Assembly: GCF_900199435.1 (NCBI RefSeq)
Contig: NZ_OAML01000003.1
Location: 434,001-498,000, forward strand
Source of the DNA: Pygmaiobacter massiliensis
GTDB taxonomy: Bacteria > Bacillota > Clostridia > Oscillospirales > Ruminococcaceae
Direction: 5' to 3'
Length of the DNA: 64,000 bases
Below the pieces are notes generated by a model. That model was not told the DNA's origin. It saw nothing but the letters and a program-made list of their open reading frames with translations, and ran no database searches. Both the position numbers and the translations under genes were made by a program. Shown here piece after piece: positions 61,818 to 64,000 of this stretch (its first letter is position 1; every line of letters starts with the position of its first letter).

Positions 61818-62597
61818 ATGCAAAAATATAATGTAAGCGCCGCAATGGTGGTGTACGGCGGCGCAGAGGAAGCAGCAGATGGGGTGCGCAGCATCCTTGC
61901 AAATTCCAATTCTTGCGACCTCACCTTTTATGTGATAGATAACGCTTCGCCAGATGATTCTGCGGCTTTGCTACAACGAGAATTTGACGGCATCCCGCAT
62001 GTGACAGTGAACTGCTTGCCCAATAACATCGGCTTTGGGTCGGGGCACAACACGGTCATTCCCAAGCTGCAAAGTGACTACCACGCAGTGATTAACCCCG
62101 ACATTACAATTGACCACGACGTATTAGGCACGCTTTGCCAGTATCTGGACGAGCACCCCGATGTTGTGATGGTCACACCGCAGCTGCGCTTTCCCGATGA
62201 TACACCGCAGCATACCGCAAAACGTGCCCCCACTTTTCTGGCACTTTTAGCACGGCAGCTTCATCTTGGCTTTTTGAAAAAGTATGAAGACCATTACCTG
62301 ATGCTGGATGAAGACCTGACCCGCGAACAGGACATTCAGTTTTGCAGCGGTTGCTTTTTTGTGATTCGAACTTCGGTATTTCGTGAAATAGGCGGATTTG
62401 ACGAAGACTATTTTATGTATGTGGAAGATGCGGATATCACCCGTAAGGCAATGGCAAAAGGACGCGTTGTTTTTGTGCCGTCCACTTATGTTCACCATGC
62501 TTGGCACCGCAATACCACCCGCAGCCGCAAGCATTTTTTCATGCAGCTGCAAAGTATGGGACGGTATTTTTGCAAATGGGGCTTTCATTTGAAATAG
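61818..62597 (+). CDS. Glycosyltransferase family 2, rhamnosyltransferase-like
   Basis: 259 residues; the GT-A fold shows VSAAMVVYGGAEEA, FYVIDNASPDDS, LPNNIGFGSGHN and the metal site NPDITI, with GGFDEDYFMYVEDADITRKA further on. This resembles rhamnosyl- and related sugar transferases of cell-wall polysaccharide loci, and rmlA and rmlD follow. Start ATG 61818 has GGCAGGA upstream, a modest site. Confidence 0.88.
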   Translation: MQKYNVSAAMVVYGGAEEAADGVRSILANSNSCDLTFYVIDNASPDDSAALLQREFDGIPHVTVNCLPNNIGFGSGHNTVIPKLQSDYHAVINPDITIDHDVLGTLCQYLDEHPDVVMVTPQLRFPDDTPQHTAKRAPTFLALLARQLHLGFLKKYEDHYLMLDEDLTREQDIQFCSGCFFVIRTSVFREIGGFDEDYFMYVEDADITRKAMAKGRVVFVPSTYVHHAWHRNTTRSRKHFFMQLQSMGRYFCKWGFHLK

Positions 62598-62710
62598 CGA
62601 GCTTTGACTGTATCGCCAGGCGAAACAGTTTTATCTAATAAAAATTAATTTTAAGTAAATGGGAAAGCCGGTCAATAGTACGGCAGTTTCCCGAAAGGAA
62701 GGAACTTATC

Positions 62711-63595
62711 ATGAAAGGCATTGTACTTGCAGGAGGTGCAGGCACTCGTCTGTACCCGCTGACGATGGTGACCAGCAAACAGTTGCTGCCCGTCTATGAC
62801 AAACCGATGATTTACTACCCGCTTTCCACCCTGATGCTCGCAGGCATCAAAGATATCCTAATTATCTCCACCCCCACAGACACCCCTCGTTTCGAGGCAC
62901 TGCTGGGCGATGGCAGCCAGTTCGGCATCAGCCTTTCTTATAAGGTTCAGCCCTCCCCCGACGGCCTTGCACAGGCATTTTTGTTGGGCGAAGAGTTTAT
63001 TGGCGACGAAGAGTGCGCAATGGTACTCGGCGACAATATTTTCTACGGTGCCGGCTTTGGTCAAATTCTGCGTGAGGCAGTTGCGAATGCAAAGAGTGGC
63101 CGCGCTACCGTATTTGGCTACTACGTCAACGACCCGGAACGTTTTGGTGTGGTTGAATTCGATGAAAACGGCAAAGCTCTTTCGGTAGAGGAAAAGCCCG
63201 CAGAGCCGAAGTCTAACTACGCAATTACCGGCCTTTATTTCTACGACAAGCGCGTGGTAGAGCTTGCAAAGCAGGTCAAACCCTCTGCTCGTGGTGAACT
63301 GGAAATTACGACCCTGAATGAAATGTACCTCAACGATGGAACCCTTGATGTGCAGCGCTTAGGCCGTGGTTTTGCGTGGCTGGATACCGGCACGATGGAC
63401 AGCCTGGTAGATGCTGCTGATTTTGTCCGTACCCTCGAAAAGCGGCAGAGCATCAAAATCTCCGCACTTGAAGAAATCGCTTATATCAATGGCTGGATCA
63501 ATAAAGAAAAACTGATGGAGTCTGCTGAAAGATATGGCAAATCTCCGTACGGTGAACATTTGAAGCGTGTAGCCGAAGGCCGCGTACGCTATTAA
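62711..63595 (+). CDS. rmlA: Glucose-1-phosphate thymidylyltransferase
   Basis: 294 residues with the nucleotidyltransferase signature [30 protein letters not shown], and [10 protein letters not shown], plus [20 protein letters not shown]. It makes dTDP-glucose, the first step of dTDP-rhamnose synthesis. AAAGGAAGG precedes ATG 62711. Confidence 0.96.
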   Translation: MKGIVLAGGAGTRLYPLTMVTSKQLLPVYDKPMIYYPLSTLMLAGIKDILIISTPTDTPRFEALLGDGSQFGISLSYKVQPSPDGLAQAFLLGEEFIGDEECAMVLGDNIFYGAGFGQILREAVANAKSGRATVFGYYVNDPERFGVVEFDENGKALSVEEKPAEPKSNYAITGLYFYDKRVVELAKQVKPSARGELEITTLNEMYLNDGTLDVQRLGRGFAWLDTGTMDSLVDAADFVRTLEKRQSIKISALEEIAYINGWINKEKLMESAERYGKSPYGEHLKRVAEGRVRY

Positions 63596-63628
63596 AAGCC
63601 AAAGTTCTAACCGAAAGAAGGTTTTAAG

Positions 63629-64000
63629 ATGAAAATACTCATCAGCGGTGCAGCAGGACAACTGGGCACCGAGCTGCGCCGTGTGCTTGAGCACGGCAAA
63701 AGTGAGCTGGGCATTCTGCCTATCGAGTTGCTGGGTGCAGAGGTCTGCTCTTATGATGTAGACACGCTGGATATCACAAAGCAGGCCTCCTGCCGCCGTG
63801 TATTGCAGACAGAAAAGCCGGATGTGGTGATTAACTGTTCGGCCTACACCAATGTAGATAAATGCGAAGTGGAGCGCGACGCAGCCTTTGCTGTAAATGC
63901 ATTGGGCCCGCGCAACCTCGCAATCTGCTGCGAAGAGGTTGGTGCCAAGCTGATTCATATTTCTACCGACTATGTATTCGCGGGCACCGAGCAGGAGCCG
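63629..64000 (+). CDS. rmlD: dTDP-4-dehydrorhamnose reductase, 3' end beyond window
   Basis: The frame opens at ATG 63629 (GAAAGAAGG upstream) and remains open for 124 codons to the window edge. It has the NAD-binding start ILISGAAGQLGTELRRVLE, DVVINCSAYTNVDKCE and HISTDYVFAG, the RmlD signature with the YxxxK partner still to come. It reduces dTDP-4-keto-rhamnose. It follows rmlA by 34 bp; rmlB and rmlC would be expected nearby outside the window. Confidence 0.93.
   Translation, partial: MKILISGAAGQLGTELRRVLEHGKSELGILPIELLGAEVCSYDVDTLDITKQASCRRVLQTEKPDVVINCSAYTNVDKCEVERDAAFAVNALGPRNLAICCEEVGAKLIHISTDYVFAGTEQEP

Overview
The window looks like a chromosomal segment of an anaerobic, low-to-mid GC Firmicute, most likely a clostridium of the Oscillospiraceae/Ruminococcaceae type. 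Supporting signs are strong AGGAGG ribosome-binding sites, TTGACA/TATAAT promoters, a LytTR/GHKL two-component pair, a greA-lysS pair, DUF1292 and RuvX genes, a flavodomain-rubredoxin (Hrb) protein and a Firmicute-style 6S RNA. There are no rRNA, tRNA, CRISPR or recognisable intact insertion sequences. Taxonomy is inferred from gene content only.

Layout. 0-6.7 kb: an AT-rich, decaying accessory block. It begins with the 3' part of a DUF4367-type anti-sigma gene, followed by small secreted proteins, a broken LytTR regulator, a broken C39-like cysteine peptidase, a membrane-anchored protein, a lipoprotein and a broken NERD-domain gene. Two genes here share an identical bipartite ECF-type promoter. 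7-16.1 kb: mscL, then the complete potassium-uptake system kdpFABC plus kdpDE on the minus strand. A conserved cis element sits upstream of both kdpF and kdpD. 16.2-25 kb: a lipoprotein, a PHP phosphoesterase, two overlapping DeoR regulators, an ABC importer (binding protein and two permeases, no ATPase), a glycerophosphodiester phosphodiesterase and a DUF624 membrane protein. This may be a glycerophosphodiester or phosphosugar scavenging locus.

25-35.7 kb: an unknown membrane protein, MgtC, a HAD phosphatase, an Asn/Gln-rich tandem-repeat peptide, an amidohydrolase, a frameshifted glycolipid glycosyltransferase overlapping plsY, argH, and a LysR regulator divergent from a CPA2 antiporter. 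35.7-43.3 kb: a nucleosidase fused to a PNPOx-like flavin domain, threonine aldolase, a DEAD-box helicase, a C_GCAxxG_C_C protein, a ricin-B-lectin protein with a histone-H1-like tail, an OGG1-type glycosylase, and a 540-bp gene-free stretch with a cluster of DnaA-box-like sequences.

43.3-55 kb: rlmB, a large protein with a degenerate P-type ATPase fold (split by a 31-bp tandem duplication), an EF-G paralogue with altered GTPase motifs, greA-lysS, an intact LytTR/GHKL two-component system, and a 1.1-kb stretch without genes. 55.2-64 kb: ruvX, an ASCH protein, Hrb-type rubredoxin, a broken small membrane protein, cardiolipin synthase, a lipoprotein cyclophilin, DUF1292, 6S RNA, a LUD-domain protein, and the start of a rhamnose/cell-wall polysaccharide locus (GT2, rmlA, rmlD cut by the window edge).

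The least explained items are the pseudo-P-type ATPase and its 31-bp duplication, the lectin/histone-tail protein, the tandem-repeat peptide, the nucleosidase-PNPOx fusion, the EF-G paralogue, and the ECF-promoter-linked secreted-protein block. No complete novel defence or mobile system is visible.
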